A stretch of 61,843 bases of DNA from Coriobacteriaceae bacterium (GCA_902835305.1 CADFMD010000014.1:1-61843); one strand, 5' to 3'. Counted from the first letter of the stretch, positions 1-11,307 are shown. Program-made: numbers and translations. Notes: generated by a model not told the origin, from the letters alone.

Positions 1-577
1 ACGCAGCTAAATAGCCATTTAGCTTAGAGTTTGCTTGCTGCCTTGCATATATCGCGTCAAGTATTGAAACAATTTGATGCTGAACCTCAGTTTGCGGTAA
101 ATCGATTTCGATTCGTGCCACGTCTTTGGGATGGACACGGAATACCTTCATACCTCTCGTGTACTGCCGGAGCTCTCTGATAAAGCGCGGAGAGCTCATA
201 AGATAGTTGAGGTAAGCCGGCACGACGAGGTCTCGGCGATTGACGCGCACGATGGTTGTTTCGGTGCCTGAAATGGTAGGCTTTTCCTTTGGATTGTTAA
301 ACAAATAGGCATGACCAAGGTCATCGACTGTCTCTGAGGTCAGCACATATACGATGTCTTGGTCTCTGAGACGCTGACTGTCTTTTATCTTTTCGTTGTT
401 AAGAATGTATGGGATGGGTTTTGCGGGGTCTTCAACGTCGATGTGTAGGTCGAAACCTTTGTAAAGATCTCCATAGTGAATGTAAAGATAGGCACCCCTA
501 TCGTACATGCGGGTACGGGGGACGCTGGCGCCGCGGTAGAAGCTACAAACGTCACCAAGTGCGACTCTATATCCCAT
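1..577 (-). CDS. hsdS: Type I restriction-modification specificity subunit HsdS, partial
   Basis: This open frame runs off the left window edge, so only about 192 N-terminal residues are visible. It would bind DNA and set the target sequence of the type I restriction-modification complex. The protein begins MGYRVALGDVCSFYRG, typical of the start of a target-recognition domain. It later carries PQTEVQHQIVSILDAI, the conserved segment at the junction between the recognition domain and the spacer helix. The ATG at 577 overlaps the end of hsdM by 11 bases, indicating translational coupling. The second recognition domain is outside the window, so neither target sequence nor completeness can be judged. 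Confidence 0.88.
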   Translation of the reverse strand, partial: MGYRVALGDVCSFYRGASVPRTRMYDRGAYLYIHYGDLYKGFDLHIDVEDPAKPIPYILNNEKIKDSQRLRDQDIVYVLTSETVDDLGHAYLFNNPKEKPTISGTETTIVRVNRRDLVVPAYLNYLMSSPRFIRELRQYTRGMKVFRVHPKDVARIEIDLPQTEVQHQIVSILDAIYARQQANSKLNGYLAA

Positions 578-2090
578 AACCAATCGCCTCCAGATTCTTC
601 TTAATCTGCTCCTGCAAGCGGTTGGACTCTTCAAAGCACTTCGAAATCTCGCTAGTCAGGCGTGCCATCTTCTCATCAAACGGCTCACCGTCGTCTTCTA
701 CCTCGGCAATGCCTACGTAGCGACCGGGTGTCAGGATGAAATCTTGCTTGGCGATTTCATCCAAATCCGCTATGACGCTGAACCCCTTCACGGGCTCGAA
801 CTCGCCCTTGCGGAAGGAGTCGAATGCAGACGCGACTTTGTTGATGTCCTCTTCGGTAAACTCGCGTAGTTTGCGAGAGACCATGGTGCCCATTTCGCGG
901 GCATCGATGAATAGCGTCTTGCCGGACTGAGCCTTCTTCTTGTTCAGGATCCACAGACACACGGGAATTTGGGTGCTGTAGAACAGCTGTCCCGGCATGG
1001 CTACAATGCCCTCGACCAAATCGTCCTCTACGATAGCGCGTCGAATATCGCCCTCGCCGCTCGTCTGGCTCGAGAGCGACCCGTTTGCCAATACGAGGCC
1101 AATCTTGCCCGTGCCGTTAAGATGCCAAATCATATGCTGCATCCAAGCGAAGTTTGCGTTGCCCGCGGGCGGCATGCCGTACTTCCAACGTACGTCTTCC
1201 TGCAGCGCTTCGCCGCCCCAGTTCTTGAGGTTGAAGGGTGGGTTTGCCAACACATAGTCAAACTTTTCATTCTTGTGCTGGTCGGCGCTGAAGGTGTCTG
1301 CATAGTTGCCCAAATCGGCCTCGATGCCGCGAATACCTAGGTTCATCTTTGCGAGCTTCCACGTGGTAGGGTTGCTCTCCTGGCCAAAGATGGTGATGTC
1401 CTGTACCACGTTGCCGCCATGGTGCTCGACGAAGGCGGCGGACTGCACGAACATGCCTCCGCTGCCGCAGCAGGGGTCGTACACGCGACCGTGGAAAGGC
1501 TGGAGGATTTCCACCAGCGTGCGCACGATGCACGACGGTGTATAGAACTCGCCGGCGTTTTTGCCCTCCATGGATGCGAATTTCTGCAGGCAATATTCGT
1601 ATGCGCGCCCTAACAGGTCTTTCTCGCTCTCGTTATCGGTCATTTGTACGTTTGTGAATAAGTCAACGACGTCGCCCAAGCGCCTCTTGTCTAGTTCGGG
1701 ACGAGCGAAGTTCTTGGGCAGCACATCTTTGAGCTTGTCGTTCTCGCGCTCGATGGCGCGCATGGCATTGTCAATGATCTGGCCAATTTCGGGCGTATGC
1801 GCCGCCTGTGAGATGTTCGCCCAACGTGCTTCTTCGGGAACGAAGAAGACATTTTGCTCCATGTAGCAGTCACGATCTTCCTCGTCGCCGTAACCCTCTG
1901 CGACGAGCTCTAGGTAGCGTTCGTCGAAACGGTCCGAGAGGTACTTCAGGAAAATAAGGCCTAACACGACGTTTTTGTACTCGGCAGCGTCCAAGTTGCC
2001 ACGCAGCACATCTGCAGCGTTCCACAGTTGATCCTCAAAGCCAACGTCGGCCGTGTTCTTTTTCGTGTCCTTAGCTTTGCTTTTAGCCAT
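567..2090 (-). CDS. hsdM: Type I restriction-modification methyltransferase HsdM
   Basis: N6-adenine DNA methyltransferase subunit of a type I system. It methylates host sites and is also needed for restriction. The 507-residue length fits the family. An N-terminal helical HsdM domain is followed by GEFYTP, the SAM-binding motif DPCCGSGGMF and the catalytic motif NPPFN. The C-terminal part (TPGRYVG) is typical of HsdM. It starts 14 bases after the hsdR stop with an AGGGAG-like ribosome site and overlaps hsdS, so the three genes form one operon. All key motifs are intact, so the enzyme is expected to be active. Confidence 0.96.
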   Translation of the reverse strand: MAKSKAKDTKKNTADVGFEDQLWNAADVLRGNLDAAEYKNVVLGLIFLKYLSDRFDERYLELVAEGYGDEEDRDCYMEQNVFFVPEEARWANISQAAHTPEIGQIIDNAMRAIERENDKLKDVLPKNFARPELDKRRLGDVVDLFTNVQMTDNESEKDLLGRAYEYCLQKFASMEGKNAGEFYTPSCIVRTLVEILQPFHGRVYDPCCGSGGMFVQSAAFVEHHGGNVVQDITIFGQESNPTTWKLAKMNLGIRGIEADLGNYADTFSADQHKNEKFDYVLANPPFNLKNWGGEALQEDVRWKYGMPPAGNANFAWMQHMIWHLNGTGKIGLVLANGSLSSQTSGEGDIRRAIVEDDLVEGIVAMPGQLFYSTQIPVCLWILNKKKAQSGKTLFIDAREMGTMVSRKLREFTEEDINKVASAFDSFRKGEFEPVKGFSVIADLDEIAKQDFILTPGRYVGIAEVEDDGEPFDEKMARLTSEISKCFEESNRLQEQIKKNLEAIGYGI

Positions 2091-2104
2091 GTTGTCTTAA
2101 CTCC

Positions 2105-5200
<3,096 letters not shown>

Positions 5201-5338
5201 TCCTTACCTTATGCTTCTTCGACGCTGGTGAGCCTGTCCACCATTGCATTCTAGCAGTTAATCTTGCGTATATTGGTATATCTGACACCCGTTAGTTGCC
5301 ATTTGACCCATTGGCCGATCGTACCCGAATGGCAATTG

Positions 5339-5692
5339 GTGGCAAGGCTCTCTTACTTATTAAACTGGCTCCTATTTACAGGCGCTCGTGTTGTGACAGT
5401 TGCCCAAGCGCTTGCTTGAAGCTGTTGTTGGTGATCTTGAGATCGTTTCCCGCTTGCATTTTGATGAGTGTCGGGCCGGAGGCGATGGCGGATGTGGTGC
5501 GATGGTGCCAAGAAAAGCGCCTAGACCTGGGTGAGGAACCGAGACCGTGGGCGCTTTTCTATTTCTTTGTCGCATGGATTGTCTGTTCTGTTGGCCGCGC
5601 CGGCGTTATTTCTTTGCTCTCGTTCGCGCGGTATCCGCCTGTGGTGCCAGATGTAAATAAACGGTGGAACGGCTGTAAAAGAGCCTTGCCAC
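5339..5692. repeat. Segment bounded by an 18-bp inverted repeat
   Basis: The left arm 5339-5356 (GTGGCAAGGCTCTCTTAC) and the right arm 5675-5692 are inverted copies with one mismatch, about 318 bases apart. The enclosed segment contains another hairpin and no clear gene. This fits a small non-autonomous element or the remnant of one; chance or a regulatory role is not excluded. Confidence 0.4.
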
Positions 5693-5776
5693 TGGGTAAA
5701 ATCAGGTTGTGCCGCGGAACCCGCTCCTCAGTCGGTCAACTTTGGAAGCGCGGGCAACGCAGGTGCTATCGTCTTA

Positions 5777-5804
5777 AAGGGTCGGCTGCAACCGACCCTT
5801 TTCT
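5777..5804 (+). terminator. Rho-independent terminator-like hairpin
   Basis: Stem AAGGGTCGG / CCGACCCTT with a six-base loop, followed by TTCT. It may end a short plus-strand transcript from the region before it, or serve the possible minus-strand peptide gene at 5825-5917. Confidence 0.55.
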
Positions 5805-5824
5805 ATGACTCCCTTCGCTATCCG

Positions 5825-5917
5825 TTACTGCTTATATTCCCGCCAGATCGAGTAGAGGTTCCGGGCAATGCCGGTCACGTACATCGAGAGGCGCAGGATT
5901 TCAAGAAACAAGTTCAT
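5825..5917 (-). CDS. Possible 30-residue hydrophobic peptide
   Basis: A 31-codon frame from ATG at 5917 to TAA encodes a peptide beginning MNLFLEILRLSMYVTGIA and ending YSIWREYKQ. It has a hydrophobic centre and a charged C-terminus, the general shape of small membrane peptides such as type I toxins. A GGGGTGAA stretch lies just upstream at ribosome-site distance. A hairpin about 20 bases past the stop could end the mRNA. No family was recognised, and the call rests on composition, ribosome-site position and the absence of competing genes. Confidence 0.35.
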   Translation of the reverse strand: MNLFLEILRLSMYVTGIARNLYSIWREYKQ

Positions 5918-6069
5918 AGGCTTCACCCCAATCGGAGATCGGAGCGTTGCCCGCAGGCGGATTCCGCGGCGGTCAAGATTTTACCTCATAGGTCGCGGCG
6001 GGGGATGTCCGGCCCCTTTTTGGAATGGTGTCGATCTAACGGGCAAGCAAGCCTCTAGCTCTCTTTGAA

Positions 6070-6276
6070 TTAAGCAAGCATCTGCCCGAAGGCGCTGAGT
6101 TCGAACGGTTCATAAATGAGCGAACCGCCGTCCGCGGTCCTGTAGAGCCCGCAGGGGAGGTAGCGCCCGTCGGGGAGAACATAGAGGTTGGCTTCTTCCT
6201 TCAGTCCTGCTGGAAATAGCGGAATCCCGTTTTCGTCCACTTGGAACTCGTCTATATTTGCGACCTTCCTCTCCAT
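6070..6276 (-). CDS. Small hypothetical protein (68 aa)
   Basis: A short soluble protein beginning MERKVANIDEFQVDENG. It has a strong AGGAGG site four bases before the ATG, so it is probably translated. It contains an LPDGRYLPCGLYR segment suggesting a small beta-rich fold, but no domain was recognised. It lies 32 bases downstream of the ADP-ribosylglycohydrolase gene on the same strand and may share its transcript. Function unknown. Confidence 0.65.
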   Translation of the reverse strand: MERKVANIDEFQVDENGIPLFPAGLKEEANLYVLPDGRYLPCGLYRTADGGSLIYEPFELSAFGQMLA

Positions 6277-6308
6277 GATGCCTCCTGCCTTATTTCTTGA
6301 ATGGCGCC

Positions 6309-7097
6309 CTAAAACAGGCAGCTCTCAATCAGCTCTTTTCCGCGCAGGGTATCGACCCACTCCTGCGGGATGGCCTCGATGCCGTATGCCGTGCCGGCGA
6401 GCGCGCCTGCGACGGCTGCGGTGGTGTCGGTGTCGTCGCCCAAGTTGACGGTGGCGAGCACGCAGGCTTCGTAGCTGTTGGTGTTCACAAAGCACCAGGT
6501 AGCGGCTTTAAGCGTGTCGCGCACGAAGCCGCCGGACCTGATTTCCTGCTCAGGCACACCTTTCAGATGAAGCGCCCACGAGGGAAGCGTGCCGTTCATC
6601 ACGCCCCTCATCAGCTCGACAAATATGACGCATGCATCGGTCGACGTTCTGTGGGCGTGCGTTATCGCGGAGACCTCGCAGATCTCGTCGTCAGTCGCGT
6701 CGACAAACGCCAGGGGCGCGATGCGCATGAGCGATCCGTTGCCGTTGTCGCGCTCGCCGGAGCCTCCTTTGCCGGTGCGCAAGGCGCGAGCGGTCGTGCC
6801 GCCATAATCGAAAACGCCGTCGATCGTATACTCGCCACGGGCAATCCAGCTTACGAACTTGTCGCGCATGTCTGCGGTGTCGATATGCCCGAGCTCCCTA
6901 ATCGAGTCGCAGGTGGCAAGCGTCATAGATGTGTCGTCGCTCCAGGTGCCGGCGGGCTGCCCATGCGTGCCGTAGCCAATCATGTCCGTGCATTCGAACG
7001 TGCCGCGGGGCCTGAACTCGTAGGGAACGCCCAGCGCGTCGCCAACGGCAAGCCCATAGATGCAATCGCGCAGCGTTGTTTTCGGTCTGTCTATCAT
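6309..7097 (-). CDS. ADP-ribosylglycohydrolase family protein
   Basis: Removes ADP-ribose from modified proteins or hydrolyses related ADP-ribose compounds (DraG/ARH family). The binuclear magnesium site is visible as GDALG near the N-terminus, WSDDTSM and NLGDDTDTTAA near the C-terminus. The roughly 262-residue length is normal. A GTG at 7106 is possible, but ATG at 7097 lies eight bases after AAGAGG and is preferred. It sits between a HicAB-like module and a small hypothetical gene. Such hydrolases can reverse ADP-ribosylating toxins, but no such toxin is visible here, so the substrate is unknown. Confidence 0.9.
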   Translation of the reverse strand: MIDRPKTTLRDCIYGLAVGDALGVPYEFRPRGTFECTDMIGYGTHGQPAGTWSDDTSMTLATCDSIRELGHIDTADMRDKFVSWIARGEYTIDGVFDYGGTTARALRTGKGGSGERDNGNGSLMRIAPLAFVDATDDEICEVSAITHAHRTSTDACVIFVELMRGVMNGTLPSWALHLKGVPEQEIRSGGFVRDTLKAATWCFVNTNSYEACVLATVNLGDDTDTTAAVAGALAGTAYGIEAIPQEWVDTLRGKELIESCLF

Positions 7098-7157
7098 GGG
7101 AAACACCTCTTGTACTTTGGATTGAGGATGCGCGGCTACCTGCGGTAATGTGTCCAG

Positions 7158-7190
7158 CCCAATTCGGGACGCATTGAGTCCCGAATTGGG
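7158..7190. repeat. 13-bp inverted repeat upstream of the ADP-ribosylglycohydrolase gene
   Basis: Perfect arms CCCAATTCGGGAC and GTCCCGAATTGGG surround a seven-base loop. There is no T-run on either side, so it looks more like an operator or a structured leader than a simple terminator. It lies about 60 bases before the hydrolase start. Confidence 0.6.
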
Positions 7191-7196
7191 AGAGCT

Positions 7197-7215
7197 TGTC
7201 AGCTAATCTGACAAA
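7197..7215. repeat. TTGTCAG-N5-CTGACAA dyad
   Basis: Perfect seven-base arms between the end of the hicB-like gene and the ADP-ribosylglycohydrolase gene. It could be an operator or the top of a weak terminator for the toxin-antitoxin mRNA. Confidence 0.5.
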
Positions 7216-7240
7216 TGAAAAAACCAGCAACGCTATTGAT

Positions 7241-7693
7241 TTATACAGCAATAGGGACCTCTTTTGGGCGTCCTGCCTTCGGTGCGTCGGCGAGTCGTGC
7301 CTCGATGGAAGCTTTGGACACCATGCGCTTGGCGCCATCCTTCCATGAATCCAACAGTCCTGCATTTATCAGTTGCGATACCCGTGCTGAGCTAACACCG
7401 AGCATACGCGCGGCATCCGCTGCGGTGACGGCGGGGATGTCGCCGAGTTCGCGACTGACGGCCACGGCGATAATCTTGCCACCGTGCTGCGGCTCGTGGC
7501 CAAAGTCCGGCGCAGGCAGGTCGACGCCGCCCATTAGGTGGTCATCGACCATGCATGCGAGAAAATCAGCGGCGCTTTCGACAGCGTCGTTTAGGTCGGA
7601 TCCGAACGTTCCACCTCCGCCCAGCGAGCCACATGGCACAGCGTCGACAACGCCGTCCGAATCAAAGAACTCGAATTCCCATACGTAAACCAT
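7241..7693 (-). CDS. HicB-like antitoxin with C-terminal helix-turn-helix
   Basis: Likely antitoxin and autorepressor of a HicAB module. The N-terminal half (beginning MVYVWEFEFFDSDG, then GTFGSDLNDAVESAADFLA) has the partial RNase H-like pattern of HicB. The C-terminal half carries a helix-turn-helix, TAADAARMLGVSSARVSQLI, which would bind its own promoter. An AAAGGAGG site precedes the ATG. It follows the toxin gene by 45 bases, the usual hicA-hicB order. The family call rests on this order and fold pattern rather than a diagnostic motif. Confidence 0.75.
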   Translation of the reverse strand: MVYVWEFEFFDSDGVVDAVPCGSLGGGGTFGSDLNDAVESAADFLACMVDDHLMGGVDLPAPDFGHEPQHGGKIIAVAVSRELGDIPAVTAADAARMLGVSSARVSQLINAGLLDSWKDGAKRMVSKASIEARLADAPKAGRPKEVPIAV

Positions 7694-7738
7694 GTAAGAC
7701 CTCCTTTAAAAAGTGATGCGAAATGTGATGAGGATGAG

Positions 7739-7909
7739 CTATCGAAGCCCTGCCTGCCTTAGGATTCTTTTGGCAATTTGATCCTCGATCTCTCGGTGGC
7801 GTTTTACGAGCACGAGCTTGTCGCCTTTGACGAACTTCTCGTGATTAGTGCCTCCTTTCGAGATGAAGCCGGCTTCTTCGAGGATACGGATCAGTTCGCG
7901 TCTCTGCAT
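7739..7909 (-). CDS. HicA-like toxin (YcfA family)
   Basis: Small mRNA-interferase-type protein, probably ribosome-independent. It begins MQRRELIRILEEAGF and continues GGTNHEKFVKGDKLVLVKRH. The small dsRNA-binding-like fold and the histidine in the GTNH segment match HicA, where this histidine is catalytic. ATG at 7909 follows AGAGG at five bases and is preferred over the in-frame TTG at 7924, giving 56 residues. Its partner is the HicB-like gene directly downstream. Confidence 0.82.
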   Translation of the reverse strand: MQRRELIRILEEAGFISKGGTNHEKFVKGDKLVLVKRHREIEDQIAKRILRQAGLR

Positions 7910-8151
7910 CTCAGCCTCTTTCAATAACTATATATTAGCACTTCCTAAGGGTTTTAGGCTTAAATCTTAGCTATTGCTAATCCTTTGTTTTGCGGCGCCA
8001 TCCTTGGATAACGGCTTATAAACCTTGTCGTATTAGTCTATTTGCTCGTGCGGACACGATTTTGGTGCTCTGCGCACGACTGCGAAAAGGGTTTGCGGTG
8101 GCTAAAATGTGACCTTAAGACAGTTTTAGCGAACCCCACGGAGCGACGGGC

Positions 8152-8421
8152 ATGGACAACAACACCTTGCTGTTTCAGGACAAGGGTTCGGGTAGGTTTA
8201 AAGACGTTAAGGTCTACCCCAACCGTATTGAGGTGCTCAAGAAGGGCGCTTTTGGTGGCAAGCACACCGAGATTGTCTATCTTAAGGACATCACGGGGGT
8301 CAACAGGATCAAGGGCCGCGACGTTTTCCTACGTAACAGGCTGTTGACTGCTTGTGTTTTTAGCCTGAGCAGCCGTGCGAGGGCCCAGGAGTTTATTAAC
8401 GCGCTGAACATGGTGATGTAG
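8152..8421 (+). CDS. Small PH-like domain protein
   Basis: An 89-residue soluble protein without signal or membrane segment. The pattern YPNRIEVLKKGAFGGKHTEI followed by YLKDITGV and a C-terminal helix ending ARAQEFINALN resembles bacterial pleckstrin-homology-like domains of unknown role. It stands alone between divergent and convergent neighbours, with a weak GGAGCGACGGG ribosome site. The fold assignment is inferred from pattern; function unknown. Confidence 0.65.
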   Translation: MDNNTLLFQDKGSGRFKDVKVYPNRIEVLKKGAFGGKHTEIVYLKDITGVNRIKGRDVFLRNRLLTACVFSLSSRARAQEFINALNMVM

Positions 8422-8449
8422 CCTATGGCGGCGTTCGGGCCACGGTAAA

Positions 8450-8486
8450 AATCGGGGGCGCAGAACGGTATCCTGCGCCCCCGATT
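8450..8486 (-). terminator. Terminator of the PI-PLC-like gene (bidirectional hairpin)
   Basis: A perfect 14-bp stem (AATCGGGGGCGCAG / CTGCGCCCCCGATT) lies between two convergent genes. The T-run follows it on the minus strand, so it mainly ends the surface phospholipase-like gene. Confidence 0.85.
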
Positions 8487-8515
8487 GAGTCGATGTGTCT
8501 AAAAGGCGGGCTTGC

Positions 8516-10999
8516 CTATTCGCTACCGTCCCCAGCGTTTTCGCGGTCACTGGCAAGCATTGCCGCGCCGGCGACCGTTGTCGCCACGGCGGCAGCGGCG
8601 AGCCCGGCGGCGATACCAGAGCCGTCGCCCGTGTCGGCGAGTTTTCCGCCCGAGTTCTTGCCCTTGTTGCCCTTACCGTTCTTATCAGTGCTGCCTGCGT
8701 TGGAACCCGTGCCACCGTCGGTGCCGGTGCCGGTGCCGCCTGCACCGTCCGAGGCCGCTACGGTAAAGCTTGCGGCTCCGTCGCTGGCGAGCGTGTAGTT
8801 CTGCGCCGCGTCGCCCAAGAGGCCGTTCACGCGCACCCAGTACGTTCCTGCGGCAAATGTTTCGCCCTCGACCATTGCCGTGCCCGGAGCGCCGTCCGCG
8901 TCGTGCACAAACTCGAGCTGGGCCGTGCAGGCATCGGTTTCGAGCTTGCCCTCGAGTGATGCCGCAATCTTGGCGCGCACGTCTTCGCCGGCCTTAAGGC
9001 CTTCAAGTCCCTCAAAATGGGGCGTCAGCGCGCGCGGGTCGATATCGATGGGCACATGACCCCGCAGCTCCGTAACGGTCTCGTTGCCTAGGGCGTCGAC
9101 ATCAACGTATTCGATGGCAAATGCACGGCCCGAGGCTGCTACGTTGAGTACGTTGCTGCTGTCGACGAGGCGGAAATGACCCTCGCCAACGGTCTTGCCA
9201 TCCTGGAGTGAGGCATCGCTCAGCGAGTCGCCGTACGTCATGCGCATGCGGGTCGGGAGGCAGCACGAAGCCGACTGCGCGTGCTTCGTATCGTAATTGT
9301 AATTGCGCTGGTAGATGCTCCGGGCCAGCGCCGCATCAACAAAGTCGGATGCGATGATGCCAATGTGCTTGAGGTAATCTGACTTTGTATCCTCGATGCC
9401 GCTGGGATTGATGTACGGGCTCTTGTACAGATGCTCGTTGACGACTCGCGCTGCGGTAAATGGGTTGCTTCCTTGCTTGTGATTCGTGCAGCTGGTGTAG
9501 TTGATAGACCAGCAGCGCTCCAGGACTTGCTCCTTGGCCCCGTTATCGTCCTCGACATCTACCTCGTTGCGGGTGAGCTTAGCCGTCTCCTGCAGGGCCA
9601 TATCGACCCAGCTGATCTTGTCGGTTCCGGTGCATTCGTAATGGTCCTGGGCATATACCTTGGTGCAATAGGCTTTTTTGTCGCCTGTTTCCCCTGCGGC
9701 TTCAAAGCCTTGCGCGTTTTGGACGAGACACATAGAGGAGCTGCTGGGGTGTGTTGCGATTTTGTTGTCCCATTCGGTTAGGTCGAGGCCCCACGTGTGG
9801 CCGCTTACGCTGTCGCCGGCGAGTCCAAATCGGCGCAGCAGGACGATCTTTCCGCGCACCTCGTTCAGTGTGGGAACGCGGCTCGACGTATAGAACAGTT
9901 TGGGGTTGTCGTCCAAAACCTTGGCGAAAGCCGTCGTAAGGCTCTCGTCAGTAGCCTCGTTGTTGCCTCGGGATACAAGCATGATGAGCGCTTCTGACGG
10001 ATTTTCGTTCAAAAACTTTTTGAAGTAGCCAACGACATCGGAGAGATGCATGAAGTGCCCGTCTTTTTTGAGCAGGTAGCAACTTCCATGGTCGATGCCG
10101 GGGTCGTTGCCTTTTCCGAGTCGGATATCATAATAGCGAATGCCTTCGAGCAACTGCGTGGGGATGTAGTCCTGCTGGCACTTTGCTTGCGAGGATTGGG
10201 GTTCGGTGTCGTTGTCCACGCTGCAAGTTCCCGAATCGTGCGTGCCCGGGATGCTCAGCTCGTCGAGGTACTTGTTGCCTTCGACGTGGCTCATCCAACA
10301 TGGTCCGTCGACGTAGCTGCTATACGTGGTCCAGTCGATGCTGCTAACTGTGGCATTGGTCTTGTCCATGCTGTAGCCGACAAGCTCGAGCTCCCACGGA
10401 ATGGAATATTTCTTTTGGCAAATCTTGTTGTTGTCTTGGTCTTTGCCTTTCGATTCTATGGCCAGGTAGTTAATACCGTTTTTCGTGTATATGCGGTCTC
10501 GAATAATATAAGTTCCGTCGAACTGGCGGTCGAACGTATAGGCGCGGCTGTCCTTATGGTCGTACTCGCCACTCCATACGTGGATGACCTTTCCATCTTT
10601 GTCCGAGTCGCCATCGACCGACCAAATGCTGTAGCCCGTCTTCTTGTGCTCTTCGAAATTGAGCAGGGTGCGGATGGCATACCAGTTTGTGCCGTCCGCA
10701 TCGGTCCCTACGTGCTCAAGGATGAGCTTGCTGGACGTGCCGTCATTAAACAGGTGGCAGACGTTGCCGATGACGTTGCCGTCTTCGTTGACGCTCGCGG
10801 TGCGAAAATAGCCCGCGGGGCGAAGGCGAATGACGAAATTGTCGAGGGTGGCCGCTGACTCGGCCGTGCCGTCCGCAAAGGCTGTCCGCGGGCTAATGCC
10901 CAGCGTGGCGGTTTCGGGCAGGCTTGCAAGTGGCGACAACGCCGCGAGTCCAAGGCCCAGCGTAAACGCTCGGCGACTGATGGCATGATGTTCGGTCAT
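8516..10999 (-). CDS. Secreted PI-PLC X-domain surface protein
   Basis: An 827-residue exported protein. The N-terminus SRRAFTLGLGLAALSPLASL fits a Tat signal. A beta-rich domain resembling ricin-type modules comes next, then a phosphatidylinositol-specific phospholipase C X domain with IPGTHDSG, YDIRLGKG and DHGSCY, which include the two expected catalytic histidines. A further beta domain, a Gly/Thr/Lys-rich linker and the sorting-like motif LADTGD precede a hydrophobic segment. The tail after the membrane segment is acidic rather than basic, which is unusual. It should cleave phosphoinositide or glycosyl-PI lipids at the cell surface, although bacterial members vary in substrate. A GGAGG site precedes the ATG; the gene stands alone. 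Confidence 0.88.
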   Translation of the reverse strand: MTEHHAISRRAFTLGLGLAALSPLASLPETATLGISPRTAFADGTAESAATLDNFVIRLRPAGYFRTASVNEDGNVIGNVCHLFNDGTSSKLILEHVGTDADGTNWYAIRTLLNFEEHKKTGYSIWSVDGDSDKDGKVIHVWSGEYDHKDSRAYTFDRQFDGTYIIRDRIYTKNGINYLAIESKGKDQDNNKICQKKYSIPWELELVGYSMDKTNATVSSIDWTTYSSYVDGPCWMSHVEGNKYLDELSIPGTHDSGTCSVDNDTEPQSSQAKCQQDYIPTQLLEGIRYYDIRLGKGNDPGIDHGSCYLLKKDGHFMHLSDVVGYFKKFLNENPSEALIMLVSRGNNEATDESLTTAFAKVLDDNPKLFYTSSRVPTLNEVRGKIVLLRRFGLAGDSVSGHTWGLDLTEWDNKIATHPSSSSMCLVQNAQGFEAAGETGDKKAYCTKVYAQDHYECTGTDKISWVDMALQETAKLTRNEVDVEDDNGAKEQVLERCWSINYTSCTNHKQGSNPFTAARVVNEHLYKSPYINPSGIEDTKSDYLKHIGIIASDFVDAALARSIYQRNYNYDTKHAQSASCCLPTRMRMTYGDSLSDASLQDGKTVGEGHFRLVDSSNVLNVAASGRAFAIEYVDVDALGNETVTELRGHVPIDIDPRALTPHFEGLEGLKAGEDVRAKIAASLEGKLETDACTAQLEFVHDADGAPGTAMVEGETFAAGTYWVRVNGLLGDAAQNYTLASDGAASFTVAASDGAGGTGTGTDGGTGSNAGSTDKNGKGNKGKNSGGKLADTGDGSGIAAGLAAAAVATTVAGAAMLASDRENAGDGSE

Positions 11000-11307
11000 A
11001 ACTCCTCCATTCGCAGGGTGCGGTTATGCACTTATTTTGGTCACTTTACTGCCCGGATGTTTAAAGGTGTCGGCTCAATTGTCTGCGCGGCGCTATAAAT
11101 CGGCGAGCGGACGTGCTGGGGTGCTTGTTCATGTTGTGCCGTTACCGCGCTGGGGGGGGCGGTTTTGCCGCCCGGCATCTTCGCGTTCGTCGGCTGCCGG
11201 CATAAGAAAGGGAGGGTCGGTTTACCGGCCCTCCCTTAGTACGAAGCGCTGGGGTACCGTCGCTTGTTTGCGCTGCGCTCGTGTTTCCCGCTGCGCTCGC
11301 CAGTCGC
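11000..11307. other. Intergenic region between PI-PLC-like and lipoprotein genes
   Basis: It holds the promoter region of the phospholipase-like gene (AT-richer near 11025-11060) and the terminator of the lipoprotein gene at 11208-11236. No gene was seen. Confidence 0.6.
11208..11236 (-). terminator. Terminator of lipoprotein gene
   Basis: Stem AAGGGAGGG-CGG / CCG-CCCTCCCTT with a TTTA loop and a TTTCTT run on the minus strand, about 70 bases after the lipoprotein stop. Confidence 0.85.

Larger units (their letters stand above)
5201..6069. other. Gene-poor region with inverted repeats upstream of the hsd operon
   Basis: No convincing gene longer than 60 residues is seen here. The stretch holds an 18-base inverted repeat (5339-5356 against 5675-5692, one mismatch, core GTGGCAAGGCTCT), a hairpin at about 5511-5560 with arms AGAAAAGCGCC and GGGCGCTTTTCT, a terminator-like hairpin at 5777-5804, and a possible 30-codon gene at 5825-5917. 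A minus-strand frame ending near 5372 (tail NNSFKQALGQLSQHERL) could be the 3' remnant of a lost gene. The mixture suggests a decayed mobile or accessory insertion next to the restriction locus. Confidence 0.5.

Noticed and set aside
5690..5804. Possible T-box leader (GTTGTGCCGCGG followed by a terminator)
   Set aside because: The T-box core GGTGGNACCGCGG is not matched, no specifier stem is evident and no amino-acid gene follows on the plus strand.
5296..5808. A 170-codon plus-strand open frame in the region upstream of hsdR
   Set aside because: It has no ribosome site, an unnatural residue mix, and it crosses several hairpins and the inverted repeat, so it is treated as non-coding.
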